Shown one piece after another: positions 10,954-21,448 of a stretch of DNA of 64,000 nt. Source of the stretch: Harmothoe impar (Eukaryota > Annelida > Polychaeta > Phyllodocida > Polynoidae); NCBI GenBank assembly GCA_947462335.1, contig OX381707.1, positions 16,831,418 through 16,895,417 of the forward strand, read 5' to 3'. A program made the translations under genes and the position numbers. Below the pieces are notes generated by a model. The model saw only the letters and a program-made list of their open reading frames with translations, was not told where the DNA came from and did no database searches. Numbering within the stretch: position 1 is the first letter of the stretch; every line of letters starts with the position of its first letter.

Positions 10954-13089
10954 TTATTTACTGTAAAGAGAAGGCATATTAGTGTCTTTCAGATACAAGT
11001 CACATTTTGCAGGTACCCCCTTATATGGTAGTCTAGATAAGTGGTCCGCTAAGACATTGTCCTTTGTATTGATATAGGTGGCATGTAATTCAATATTATG
11101 AATAAAACATAGCCAATATAATTCCCTTAACCACTCCATACAAAGTTTATTCTTGCTTCTACCGGTATTTATCATAGCGAGTACCTGCATATTATCCGTT
11201 ACCACATCTACCTTACTATTAGAATACTTATCGACCCACCTCTTTAAACCAACCACCACAGGCCAGAGCTCATACACATTAATATTCTTCTTATGTACCC
11301 TGATATTGTCCATGTGTGGGTGATCAAGTTGGTGAGACTTGGACATACCGGTAGGCACACTGTGGCCTTCCCAAACACCATAGAAATAATCGTCCCCGCT
11401 CCAAGCGCCAAACCCGCGGGTGGACGCGTCAGATACCATAGGGTCAATGTGAACAGTCTTCCTCATTAGAGCACGGCAGTTAAAAACATCACAAAACTGC
11501 CGCCACCACTGAAGATCTTTTCTGGTCTCTTCATCCAGAAATATCGCCCTACCCGGCCTAACTTTAGCACACAAGTCAAACAGGCGCCTGCTATACGTCC
11601 TGCCCCCCCTAACAATTTGAGAGCAGAAACTCATAAGACCCCCTATCTTTTGGAGCCTTTTCTTAGAAACATATACCATATTTAAACAATCATCCAGGGC
11701 TAAAGAGAGCCTATCGACCTTGGCACGGGGGAGGGAGAGCTCCATTTTTTCTGAATCAATGGTGATACCTAAGAACACAGTCACCTTGCTAGGCTCGGTT
11801 ACCTTATTAAAAGAGACCTGGAAGCCTAAAAACTGCATAACTTCAATTAAAATATCCCGTTGCCTCCTACATTCCTCCTCACCTTTAGCTAAAATGATGA
11901 AGTCATCCAGGTAATTAACAATTAATTCCACCCCATAGCCCTTTGCTACAGCGACCACAAAGTCCGATATAGAATTAAAAATATTTGGCGCACACCTAAG
12001 ACCGAAACTCAACCTGTTGTTGACGTAGTACTCCAAACCACCACCCTGATCCCAAGCAAAACCTTGGTAGCCTACATGGGGACCAAACACTGACACACTA
12101 CGGTAGGCTGATTTCAAGTCTACGACGCAGGAAAACATGTCCTTCTCCAGTATGTCTACTACAGTATTAATAGAATTATAAGAAAAAGGGACATATGTTT
12201 CCTTCATATAATTATTTATACATTTTTTCTCTGGCATGGAACAGTCTGTGATAGGCCGCAACTTCCCATTCGATTTTTCAACCCCACCCAGGGCATGTAC
12301 ACATCTAGGGGGGCTAGAAACCTTGGTGACAAAGCCATCAGCAGTCTCCTGCGCTACTATGTCACACATCTCCCGGTGAAAATCACCTTCTAAAATTGTA
12401 TTATAATTCCTACATCTATAAGAGGTATCACAGGTCCCGTCCACAATTTTGAAACCTAATACTACCCCCTCCCAGATATTTTTTGCCCAAGCTGGCCTGT
12501 CCTGACACACATTACCACTGCCGGAAATAAAATTGGCAAATCTGCAAGGTTTTAACTGTGTTACCTCACAACCTATCATGTGTGTACAGGTACATGTACC
12601 TGCTAAGCAATCTTCAAAAACATGGACGTCTGGAAGGCCATTCGCACCATCAATAGAGTAAAGAGGCTTACCGCCCGGTACCCTGTACACAGCGTCAGGG
12701 CCGGGCGGTTCGCCAATACATTCCCAGTCTGTCGCCCGCTGCAAACCGCCAACTCTCTCTGCAGTACATATACTACTTACAGGTCGGGCTGCCTGCCGCT
12801 GGTCGACAAACTCATATGCTACCGTGAGCTCCTCAATAGAGGTTTGGTCGTCATATACACCCTTATGCCCACCCCCCCCCTTACCCACCAGGCTCCCTGG
12901 CACAAATACATTGGCGAGGGGATTTAATACACTAATACTAGTACAACCTGGGACAAAGGGGGTAGCGAGAGGGTCCAATACATTAACCTGACGATCACCT
13001 GATACATCAAGGTTCGTCTTTTGAGCAATAGTCTGAGCAGGACAAAATTCATTGACGACCACTAACTGCTCAGACCTGCTCGCTCCATT
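10954..13089 (-). CDS. Retrotransposon reverse transcriptase-RNase H (pol), no AUG of its own
   Basis: Synthesises DNA from the element RNA and removes the RNA strand. The frame is open from the codon after the gag UAG (13092-13090) to UAA at 10956-10954. Numbered from a GTG at 13062: RT motifs KLRPITDC (267), VVDLKSAY (first catalytic Asp, 315), LSFGLRCAP (351) and YLDD (384-387); RNase H acidic residues Asp545 (SDAST), Glu598 (NVYELW), Asp623 (VTDN) and Asp673-674 region (NVLADHLSR). The first in-frame ATG is near residue 162, though the RT core itself begins only near 265, so a shorter N-terminus is possible. It is in the same frame as gag, one UAG away, which suggests gag-pol read-through. 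The N-terminal tail carries a duplicated motif VL(D/N)PLAxxFVPG at residues 28-39 and 45-56. No methyltransferase or hydrolase domain follows. Confidence 0.93.
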   Translation of the reverse strand, partial: NGASRSEQLVVVNEFCPAQTIAQKTNLDVSGDRQVNVLDPLATPFVPGCTSISVLNPLANVFVPGSLVGKGGGGHKGVYDDQTSIEELTVAYEFVDQRQAARPVSSICTAERVGGLQRATDWECIGEPPGPDAVYRVPGGKPLYSIDGANGLPDVHVFEDCLAGTCTCTHMIGCEVTQLKPCRFANFISGSGNVCQDRPAWAKNIWEGVVLGFKIVDGTCDTSYRCRNYNTILEGDFHREMCDIVAQETADGFVTKVSSPPRCVHALGGVEKSNGKLRPITDCSMPEKKCINNYMKETYVPFSYNSINTVVDILEKDMFSCVVDLKSAYRSVSVFGPHVGYQGFAWDQGGGLEYYVNNRLSFGLRCAPNIFNSISDFVVAVAKGYGVELIVNYLDDFIILAKGEEECRRQRDILIEVMQFLGFQVSFNKVTEPSKVTVFLGITIDSEKMELSLPRAKVDRLSLALDDCLNMVYVSKKRLQKIGGLMSFCSQIVRGGRTYSRRLFDLCAKVRPGRAIFLDEETRKDLQWWRQFCDVFNCRALMRKTVHIDPMVSDASTRGFGAWSGDDYFYGVWEGHSVPTGMSKSHQLDHPHMDNIRVHKKNINVYELWPVVVGLKRWVDKYSNSKVDVVTDNMQVLAMINTGRSKNKLCMEWLRELYWLCFIHNIELHATYINTKDNVLADHLSRLPYKGVPAKCDLYLKDTNMPSLYSK

Positions 13090-13095
13090 CTAGCT
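13087..13095 (-). promoter_or_regulatory. Candidate gag-pol UAG read-through site
   Basis: Gag ends AGC-UAG-AAT and the same frame continues without another stop into RT. There is no in-frame AUG for about 480 nt. The arrangement resembles the UAG read-through used by gammaretroviruses, but here that is inference from frame alone. A downstream pseudoknot was not established. Confidence 0.5.
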
Positions 13096-13995
13096 AGAGC
13101 CTTTTGTCACTGAGCAGGTAGTGGCGCCATGGCTCGTAGAGAAACAAAACATGCATACATGAGGATATTTACATGGGTTCATCTTACACCCCTCCTCCCT
13201 ATTGTACATAAAGCACTTTCTCTTATTAACCTCTTGAGACTTACTGGGGGCTGCGTTCTTTTTCTGGTTATTACTCTTACCCGCCACCACAGTAGCATCG
13301 AAGCTGAAATGACGCAGCACGTCAACATTCCTTACATTTTGAAAAGCCACAACCCCCTCTACATTGGCTCTGTTCCTAACTGATTTATCAAAGCCAATTA
13401 AGGCCGACGGCCTATAGATGCGGGTGAGAGCCTTCTCAGCCAGCATTTCTACATGCTCTAATACTGGTACCACCACCTCGGCAGTCTCTCCCTGCTGGAG
13501 CAAGACCTTGACCGTTCTAGCATTTAACAACAGTAAGGCTTCAACACTATCTAGTTTAACCCCTTTTTCAAGGAAATTCGACTGGTCAAAAGGAGTCTCA
13601 TCTGTACCTTTAGGCCTGGAGGGGGAATAGTGTCGCTGCTGCTGACGACCCTCAGGTGACGACGTTGACGATGACGACCTGGACTGACGACCCTGCAACC
13701 ACGGAGGTGACGACAAAGGTGAAGGCTGCCGGCGACGACGTCTTGCCCGGCCTGAATCCTCCTCTCCTCTGCTCGTCAATGACGATTGAATGGAGCCCAA
13801 GACTGACGATATTCTGTCCATAGAGCCTTCCATCGCCGACATCCTGCTGGATATCGTCAGTATATCGTCGTTCGCCTTCTTCACGGACGACCTGAGTTGC
13901 TCGTCAGTGTTTGTTGACGAAGGCAGGGTTCCACCCCGCCCTTCTGCAACCGCTGGAGTTGGGGCCTTCTTGGCCGGCGACTTCTTCTTGCCCAT
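13090..13995 (-). CDS. Retrotransposon Gag-like protein with two zinc fingers
   Basis: 301 codons, probable nucleocapsid and RNA-packaging protein. The AUG at 13995 has a strong context (A at -3, G at +4). The N-terminus is Lys/Pro-rich, followed by a predicted helical stretch (residues 30-70), then an Arg/Ser-rich linker (about 80-130) that may bind RNA. The C-terminal 45 residues hold a C-x8-C-x4-C-x3-H finger (CFMYNREEGCKMNPCKYPH) and directly after it a retroviral-type C-x2-C-x4-H-x4-C knuckle (CMFCFSTSHGATTC). The frame ends with UAG at 13092-13090. Assignment to Gag rests on position and fingers, since these proteins diverge too fast for recognition of the core. Confidence 0.85.
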   Translation of the reverse strand: MGKKKSPAKKAPTPAVAEGRGGTLPSSTNTDEQLRSSVKKANDDILTISSRMSAMEGSMDRISSVLGSIQSSLTSRGEEDSGRARRRRRQPSPLSSPPWLQGRQSRSSSSTSSPEGRQQQRHYSPSRPKGTDETPFDQSNFLEKGVKLDSVEALLLLNARTVKVLLQQGETAEVVVPVLEHVEMLAEKALTRIYRPSALIGFDKSVRNRANVEGVVAFQNVRNVDVLRHFSFDATVVAGKSNNQKKNAAPSKSQEVNKRKCFMYNREEGCKMNPCKYPHVCMFCFSTSHGATTCSVTKGSS

Positions 13996-14052
13996 CTTCT
14001 GAGTTTCACCGTCTCTGTTTCACTTCTCTGCTACACCGGATCGCTGCTTCAC

Positions 14053-14345
14053 AAATTTTTAAAATACGCGAGAGGTCCGCACACTTTGATCTTCCAGCCC
14101 CAACTGTCAATATTTGACGGTGGTGGCCTCTTATAGTGACGTAGCACCAAGTGGAAGTCGTCATGACGACCGTGACGACCTATGACGTCACACCCCGGAT
14201 GATGGCGCCATCTGACGGGGAGCGGATGAACTACCTCCCGCGGAGATGGCGCCACCAGTGGCCAGCCCTGGAACTAGTCGTTCGCGGTCGGGGAACTGCC
14301 ACGCCTCTCTGTAATTATACTGGTATAGGGTTATACAGTGTATAA
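14053..14345 (-). repeat. Split direct repeat A1 (5' end of the retrotransposon)
   Basis: 293 bp, identical by eye to A2. The outer edge at 14345 ends GTGTATAA on the plus strand, and the flank CATGTG follows. The inner edge is an AAATTTTTAAAA tract 57 bp upstream of the gag AUG. Confidence 0.93.
14128..14190 (-). promoter_or_regulatory. Retrotransposon promoter (CRE plus TATA-like)
   Basis: The minus strand has a palindromic cAMP-response-type TGACGTCA at 14190-14183 and ACTATAAGAG at 14137-14128. Upstream lie two GATGGCGCC sites (about 14200-14255) resembling YY1-type sequences. Transcription would start near 14100, inside A1. Inferred from motifs only. Confidence 0.5.
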
Positions 14346-15594
14346 CATGTGTATTCACCATGCAACAAGCAGATGGGAACCAGCAAAATAGTTCTTAGTG
14401 GTTTGCTCTAATGCTACTGTTTGATAAAAAAAATTATGTTTCTTTCACTGATATTGCTTTATGTTCTAAATTCCCACAGGATTTTCCATTCAACCTCTGC
14501 CAGTAGTGCTCTTGAGACACTAATGTCTACTCCATCAACCACCTCTTCCTGTCTAACACAAACCCTTACAAGTTATTACTTACTCCCTTCCATCACAATC
14601 TGCCTGCTTTCTTTAAGATCCACCAAAGCAGTCAGTCATGCCGAAGCACAAAGGGTTTAAGGAAAGGTCACTCCAGTTGAGGCTAGGGGGCATACACAGA
14701 GCCTCTGAGTTGGGTTTATTAGGCGAGGCCCATAAGGGATGGGCTGATCTGGCTAACTGAGGATTCCCAACCCTATGCGTGCCCTCAGGGGCTAACAAGG
14801 CCTGCCCAACATTGGCTGTATGGAGCTGTAGATCATCCTGGGTCATCGCTATAGAGTGATCCATGGTCAGAGGTTAAGGGCAAACGGTAGAGGTCAGGAT
14901 AAGAGGGATATAATAGATCTTCAGCCTCTGAGTGGTTAGCGTATATCTCCCCTCACTGTATGCCCTCATATTGGACATCTATATATGCAGGTTTAGATAT
15001 CTTACAACTTGATAGTTTAAAACCTACGTCAACAACAATAATTATTTGTAGTAGGAGCCATATGCATGTGCATAAGGTGAATGGCCAGACCACTGCTCTG
15101 CCTACCTGCCCTCATAACCCACAGACTGGCCTATAGATTGGGCCCATAGATTCCTGTTTTAAGTCATCAAAGGAAATTGTTTTTAAGGAACTAAGTCGGG
15201 TCTATGTAAAAATCGATTGGGGTGAAAATTTGAAATTCCATTATCCACAATGTGGCACAAAGTCTATGACCCAAGAATAGTCAGGCTTTGCCTCTTTATA
15301 TTGAGTATAAAATGCAATGTTCACTGATATTTCATTCTAAAGGAATAGTAAATCAGGCATTCCATTCCCAGTATGGCATCCATCGAATACATTGTTATTG
15401 CGTAATGGAAGAGGCATACATCAACAGATATTCTTGTTTCTGTAGGGTGAACGTTTTCACCAGATGCAATACTGATATCAGCATATATATACACGGATTT
15501 ATAAACCACTGACGCTGCACATCATCATGCTTTTGACATCCAGAAGTACCATTTACCAATACTGGTGGTGTCTGTTGGCAGCCTTTGTCATTGC
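14346..15594. other. Non-coding stretch, nothing recognised
   Basis: Only frames of about 80 codons or fewer, overlapping on both strands and without domains. The overlapping frames at 15288-15512 (+) and 15321-15509 (-) are not gene-like. Confidence 0.5.
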
Positions 15595-15690
15595 CCACCA
15601 GGGGGCAGTGCACACATCCGGCGGCTGCTCTATTCAGACAGCGGCGCCCTCTGTGTCAGCGGGCCACACCAGGAGACGCTGCCATATCAC
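15595..15690. repeat. Highly conserved duplicated segment, copy 2, with CTCF-like site
   Basis: Identical by eye to 1-82 over its first 82 bases. CCACCAGGGGGCAG at 15595-15608 is a full match to the CTCF core. To its right the two copies diverge at once after about base 15720. Confidence 0.75.
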
Positions 15691-15800
15691 AAGTCTCAGT
15701 CTATGTCCCCAGGAGGAGGACCCCTAGCATGGCTCTCCACACCACTCCTTCCTCGCAGCGCATGCCCCCTTCAATCCTCAATATCTACGGTGGCCGTCAA

Positions 15801-15981
15801 GGCTCACCCAAAAAAAATCACTATTTCATTTATGAATTTTCCTTAATAGTGATTTTAATTTTTTACTGTCAATATCGAAAATGCTTGGGCAAAAAAAAAC
15901 AACTTTTAGAGAAATTGCCTGAATGGCCCAGAAAAATGAAAAATGTTAAAGCAAAAAAGTGATATTTTTGGGGGGTTAGCC
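15801..15981. mobile_element. Possible 181-bp MITE
   Basis: The left end GGCTCACCCAAAAAAAATCAC resembles the reverse complement of the right end (GGCTAACCCCCCAAAAA, then ATCAC). The region is absent from the first copy of the duplicated segment. No target duplication is obvious, so this is tentative. Confidence 0.35.
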
Positions 15982-16299
15982 GTGAGAGCGACCGTACATA
16001 TCCACCATCCTCAACAGTAGGACAAGCAAGACACTAAGGACATCCCCTTCATATGATATGCCACTTTTGGCGATTTGGTGTAGGAAATGGATTATGTGGA
16101 AAAGTGGTTTTTGATGTGTTATCTTTACTTTGAGTAGCTTATGAAATGGTACCTAAACAGGCATTTTTAAGGCAATGTAGTTAAAGAAATGATAACTATA
16201 TCAAGCTATTGTGAGTGTAAGTATTCAATAAAAAAGAGTGATTATGGACAAAATACATCTGTGGCACATGGTGCATGATGCGCACCTTTCTCATGATGC

Positions 16300-17600
16300 G
16301 TATTCAAGATGTAAATAATCCTTCCTCCTCCTATCACCAACTACATGCTAACACTTGGTGTTATTAGGAGGATTTGCTGCACAATAAAGCTCACCCAGTG
16401 CCAAAAGGACATCAGTTAACACCCACCCTCAGTTCAGCTGCTTGCCAGTAGGAGGCCAGAGGGGACTACTTTGTATTTATAAAAGGTATAGAGAGGGAGA
16501 CGTACTTGTGATTTATATTGGACCCGGTCCAGGGTAGCAATAGGAAACAGCCTTGGTGACGCTATCTCCTTTTTTTGGAGGCTTAAGGGCCAAGAAGGTA
16601 TGCTTCTGATGTATGTAGAAACCAGCTAAATACCATGTTTTACTGGACACAAAACCTGTGTAGCCAGAAAGGGATCATCATATTTACACATACAAGTATA
16701 GATATGAATCTAAATAACTATGTTCAGCAATTTCTAAATACTATATTGATGTACCTTCAAGGAAATCGAATAGGCTAATCAAATTGATTCTGGTTTCGGC
16801 CATGCTGAAAAGACTCTCTTGTTGGGAAAAGATAGCTGAGCTAGTTATTGAACCTGGCTATATATAGACGAGAGGGGACTTCTGTATTGATTGAATCTCG
16901 GTATAAGGGGGTCTGTCTATGGGCAGGAGGTTAAGAGGTTAGCTTGGAAGGCTGAGTTTAAAATAGGCAGCTGCCAGACATACTAGAGAGGTCATATACT
17001 TAGACACTTGAAACCTTTCCAGCCAACCATGCTTCATGGTTTGGAAACATAAGCAAAAGTTGACATTAAATGAATAAACAAAGGTTCACACGTTTTAGTC
17101 TGTTGATAGGGTTATTTGATGAGTTATAGGTGGGGCTGTGAAATATGGCCATTGGTTATTTCATGGGGGATGTGAAATACAGTGATCATTGATTGAGTCG
17201 ATGGTGCTGTCGTATTCTCACACCTTTAGTATTTAGTTCTATGCTAATGCTGTCGCATAGCCAGACCTAGTGAAGTCGATAGTGCTATATACTTACTTGG
17301 AAAGCCACAGTTCTGCCTCTAAGAAACATCCAAACAGGAAGGCATTAGCAGTCCCTTTGTCAGGTAATGTAGTTTGATGTTGTATAAAGGACCGGCTGCT
17401 GGTAGCCTGACAAAGGACTGGGAGCAGTTAGTGGTCATTGTGATTGGCACTGAGATTGTAACTGCTCCCAACGAGGGGATAGTACCTAGCAATAATGATG
17501 TCATAAAACACTGTGTCTATAGTAATGGCGTCTTTGAGGGCTATTTCATGGGCGCTGGAGGGTTAGACCTTCATAGCCTTTGCAATACCACAAGCTCTCA
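16300..17600. repeat. Duplicated non-coding segment, copy 2
   Basis: Counterpart of about 410-2530. It reads straight through the point (near 16600) where copy 1 carries the 805-bp element, so it serves as the empty site. Bases 17326-17515 are the best-preserved part, about 90 percent identical by eye. Confidence 0.75.
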
Positions 17601-19648
17601 AAGATGTCTTGTTTTATATTGGTCCTTTCTGAGAATATTAACCGATGATTCTCTATCATCTAAATGTTGATTCCCTTTGTAAAGGGCCATACACCTCCAC
17701 TTCTGTAGAACTTGCTTCTTCGATTGGATTCACTATAGTTGTTTTATTTCATTCAAGTTAATCCACTCTCTAAGATGAGAGGTAAGCAAATCATAACAGT
17801 GTCTGTTTCTAGTGACAAGGGTACATAGTTAATCTTCAGGTAAGGAAGGAGCAAAAGAAAATAAGTAAAGGGTAAAAGTAATTATGGACAGGAATGGGCA
17901 AGCTTTGTACCGAGACGAAAGGCTTTTATATCAATCGAGAAAGTACACACGTAGCTTAAAAAGATCTGTGTATGAAGTTCCCCTAAAATGATATCAAATG
18001 GAGCAACCTTTGTCAAGATGTTAGAAGTGGAATGGGGCACAGATGATATAAATCACAAGTATAACTTGATGTTTTATGAGATGTGGTAAGAACAGATAAG
18101 GTGGAACCAAGTGTGCCTGCCATAATTCTCCATTAATATTCCGATAAAATCACCCAGTCCTGTCATGTGGAAAATATCATTGATTTTTCTGCACCGCAGC
18201 CTGCACCGATAATACTCCATCAAAATACAATTTGCATTTTTGGTTAAAATACCCTGAGGGCCTTGGTGTAAATTGAATGAAAGACAAATGGCAAAACTGT
18301 TGCTTAAATGCTTAATTCCATGGTTTACCTCAACCCTTTTTATTGTAAGGTGGTGGGATTATTTAACAACATGATCCATCCTTGATCAAGATTTAAGTGT
18401 ATCCATTACGATAGATATTACATCATGATATTCCTTCCTGCTTACCTTTTACTACCAACAGCTGTAACTGGACCAGACCACCTTTAATCGCAATATCTAA
18501 ATTGCTTTGTTTATTATATACTCCCAGTATTATATAATTGAAAGGGTCAGATATGGCAAGCTTAGATGGCACTACATATTCAAAATATGTAGGCCGTCAT
18601 CCCCTGTAAACATTAGTCTCTATCAAAATCAAACACGTTAGTTCCATTCAAGTTCCCTTACCGGGCTCTACTACCACCATGGTTAGCCGTGGCTCAGTTC
18701 CAAACCCTAAAGAAAGGATCAATGGCAGAAGCACTGGCTGGCAGAAGAAAAATAGATATCAGATATGGCTGATAAGGCCGCTGACTGGGCTGTGTTATAA
18801 GTCTCCTTGAGTTCCTCCCAAGGGGTGGATTCTAGCCAGGCCATCAGAGATAACAGCTGGCCATCTAGGTCATACCCATTCATCTTACTTCTTTTTCCTG
18901 AATAGTCCTACATATATATTATGTATTCCTCTCACCATGCCGATGGATTCTATGTCACTATTACCAATAAATGACCAACAATTAACAGTCTGATCTACCT
19001 ACCTTTATGAGGTGTTTACCCTATATAAAAAAATGGCTTAGTCTTTCGCTGGTTTAAATTCTCAATTTCTGACTGCTTCAGCCTAAAGTACCCTGGGGTA
19101 CCAGATGAAGCAAAATTTTCAGTCTATGAACCAATTAGGAAAGTGCCAGCTAACTCGATTCTGAGCCTACATTTTCTTAAATTATACTTTTCAGGCTTCA
19201 ATCTGTAAAAATCCCTTTCCTGGTGAAAGAACTTTCCGAATGGAAAGCATTTTACTAGAAATTGGAAATAAAATAACATAATCTCTCACAGATTGCTTGA
19301 CAGTAAGAGCACGGAGATTTGACAAAAATAATCCGCCATTGTTTTTTTTAATTTGTGGGCCATTATAATAGCACATATACAGAAGAAATGAGGTTTAATG
19401 ATGCGTACATAGATCATTGATACCCAAACTATCGACGAAATGAAAAATCATATTAAAACAAAAGCAAATTATTGTGATTTAGCAATCTAAACTTTTGAAT
19501 CGGACCCCTCCGAGAGAATATGCTTGGAGATTGAGGTTGCTACTGTAACTAAGGCCGCCGCTGGGTTGCTAGGGGCAATGTATGTCAGAGGGACGCAGGT
19601 CAGCCCAGGGAGCTGTTTGCCGCGCACCACAGCAAGAGGGGTGACAAT

Positions 19649-19650
<2 letters not shown>
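17600..19650. other. Non-coding stretch with an isolated array block
   Basis: Mostly unrecognised AT-rich DNA. Bases about 18715-18870 match array block c (34735-34880, 43205-43340, 60095-60230), sharing CTGGCTGG, an ATATCAGAT run and GGTGGATTC. This is the leftmost trace of the array family. Confidence 0.5.
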
Positions 19651-19701
<51 letters not shown>

Positions 19702-19720
19702 GGGGCAGGGGGGGGGGGGG
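19651..19720. repeat. (GT)n microsatellite and G-run
   Basis: About 24 GT repeats (19651-19698), followed by GGGGGCAGG and a run of about 12 G. Confidence 0.95.
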
Positions 19721-20281
19721 TGGATGATCCGTGGAAAACCTTTAGTTTGCCATGAAAAGGGGGCAGAGTTTGCCATGATAGAGGGTCAGTTTGCTGTGAA
19801 AGTAATCAGTAAGAAATAACGGTCGTCGAACCTTGCTGTAGGCCTACTGAGAGTAGGCCTATTGAAACCAGATAGGCCTACAGTATGCTGTGAAAATAGA
19901 CCCCCCCCCCCAGTCCCCGAAGGGGCTGGTTGGGAGATAAAAGACCCACTTGGCATGTGCTAGCCTAAAACCCGAAATTTGCCAGCTCCAGATTCTATTT
20001 GTGGGATGGCTACCTGATAGGTTAGACAACTTTTGACTCGTTTATTTTATGATAGCCACTTCGACGAGTCTGGAGACAAGTTTACTTTTTCAGTGCTGAT
20101 AGATGTAAGTCGCCAGTATGGTACTCGAATAATACCCATACACTCCCTATTTTTAGTGGAAGATGGAGGACTTTGAGATCGCTATTTACAGGGAGACACC
20201 TGGCCATGTCTGAAGTATTCAGTCCGGCATTGTGAGTACAGGACAATAGGCGTCAACAGGTGAAGTGCAGACGTGGAGTAC

Positions 20282-20290
20282 CCTGATCCC
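20282..20290. repeat. 9-bp target duplication (left) of the 20291-20704 element
   Basis: CCTGATCCC here and again at 20705-20713. Confidence 0.75.
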
Positions 20291-20704
20291 CCCTGGGGGG
20301 GGGGGGGGGCACTCAGATCTGAAATGACTACCCACCTCCAAACGCCCCACGGAAGAGGTAGCGGTGGATCTAAGAATTAAGGGGCGGTCACTCTTCATAC
20401 CCTCAAAAATAGGGGGCGGTAACTGCAGAGTAGGGGCTAGTCATTGGGTCTCAGTAACATAAATGATAAAATGTAAAGAAAACAATTATTATCCATGTCT
20501 GCTGCACTGTTTGCATCAGAAAGTACAGGTAGTGTAACAGGGGTACCTGAAATAACAGGGGCGGTGACTTATATGTGAGGAATCAGGGGGCGGTCCTTTG
20601 TATATATGAAGGGCGGTGGTTTTGCGGACCATTTTTTTAGGCAGGCGTTAGTTTGGCAGTCGGCGGGTACTGTCATAGAGTGAGTGCCCCCCCCCCCCCC
20701 CGGG
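20291..20704. mobile_element. 414-bp G-rich MITE with 9-bp target duplication
   Basis: Inverted ends consist of CCC, an optional T, a long G-run and CACTCA at the left, and the same as reverse complement at the right (CCCGGG, G-run, CACTCACTC). The interior carries repeated GGGGGCGGT motifs. It has no transposase. A 9-bp duplication is typical of Mutator-like elements; that assignment is inference. The frame at 20569-20772 crosses the right end and is spurious. Confidence 0.75.
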
Positions 20705-20744
20705 CCTGATCCCAAGCACAACCCCCACCACTCCATACACTGAT

Positions 20745-21060
20745 ATTCTTTGGCTCGATCCCTATACGACAAATCACTCAGTCACCTTAGTGCCTAACCA
20801 AGGTAGAAATTTTTTTGGCTCCCCATATGACCAACTTAGGTTAGTTTATAATATATTGTCAGGTTGATTAGTACCGAACAACTCACCTTAGTCTTTCAAA
20901 TTTAGGCTACCGGGTAAGTCCTTTTGAGTCATATGTTGTTTTACCTCAGTCATTCTTGAATAGTACTTAGTCATGCCTGACCAATGTCCCTATGGCCAAC
21001 CTGGGATAGCCACAATTAAAAGACTAAGGGCTGGGGCTTTTAGATTATCGATGTAGTAGG
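20745..21060 (-). repeat. Diverged interspersed repeat, copy in minus orientation
   Basis: The reverse complement aligns with 26165-26465 on the plus strand: both contain GTCATATG or GTTGTATAGGG followed by a GAGC-A-run, then GTGACTGAG(A/T)GAT and GTCGTATAGGGA. Internal sub-repeats of ACCTAGGTTGGTCAT type occur. No frame is conserved. Confidence 0.65.
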
Positions 21061-21448
21061 TGTGAAGGATACTGTCATGACCCCGCTGATGGCAAAGTTC
21101 ACGAGTTGTATTTGAACTTGTATACTTTAAAGAGGAGCTCACAGGATATCTGGAGTTGCAGATCAGCTGAGCAGTGGCATTTATTTCATTTCATACATAC
21201 TTGCGGAATTCCGTACGTTTTTCCCATAGTTCATAGTTCTTAATTATATAGATTATTTGATATCGAATTTCATATGATGGCAATAATACCATTTCCCGAG
21301 ATGTTTAAGCCAGTCCCCCTGAATTTGCATGCAGACAGAGAAAACAGAGGGACATCTTCATGAGGGAATGCGAGGCTCACGCTTCTCCCTGAAGGTTAAC
21401 TGCTCAATTAAATTGAAGTGGGTTCAAATACTGGCAAGGACATTATCT

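Larger units (their letters stand above)
8944..14345 (-). mobile_element. Complete Ngaro-like tyrosine-recombinase (DIRS-order) retrotransposon
   Basis: On the minus strand the layout is A1 (14345-14053), gag, RT-RNase H, tyrosine recombinase, B1 (9976-9764), A2 (9768-9476), a 319-bp unique spacer, and B2 (9156-8944). Such split direct repeats, with an internal B1-A2 junction recreating the joined outer ends, are diagnostic of PAT/Ngaro-type elements. In the family model a circular DNA is integrated by the recombinase without target duplication, and I see none: the flanks are ATTCCA and CATGTG. A1 and A2 are both 293 bp, B1 and B2 both 213 bp, and each pair appears identical by eye, so the insertion is young. 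There is no aspartic protease, DDE integrase, SGNH hydrolase or methyltransferase frame. Confidence 0.93.
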
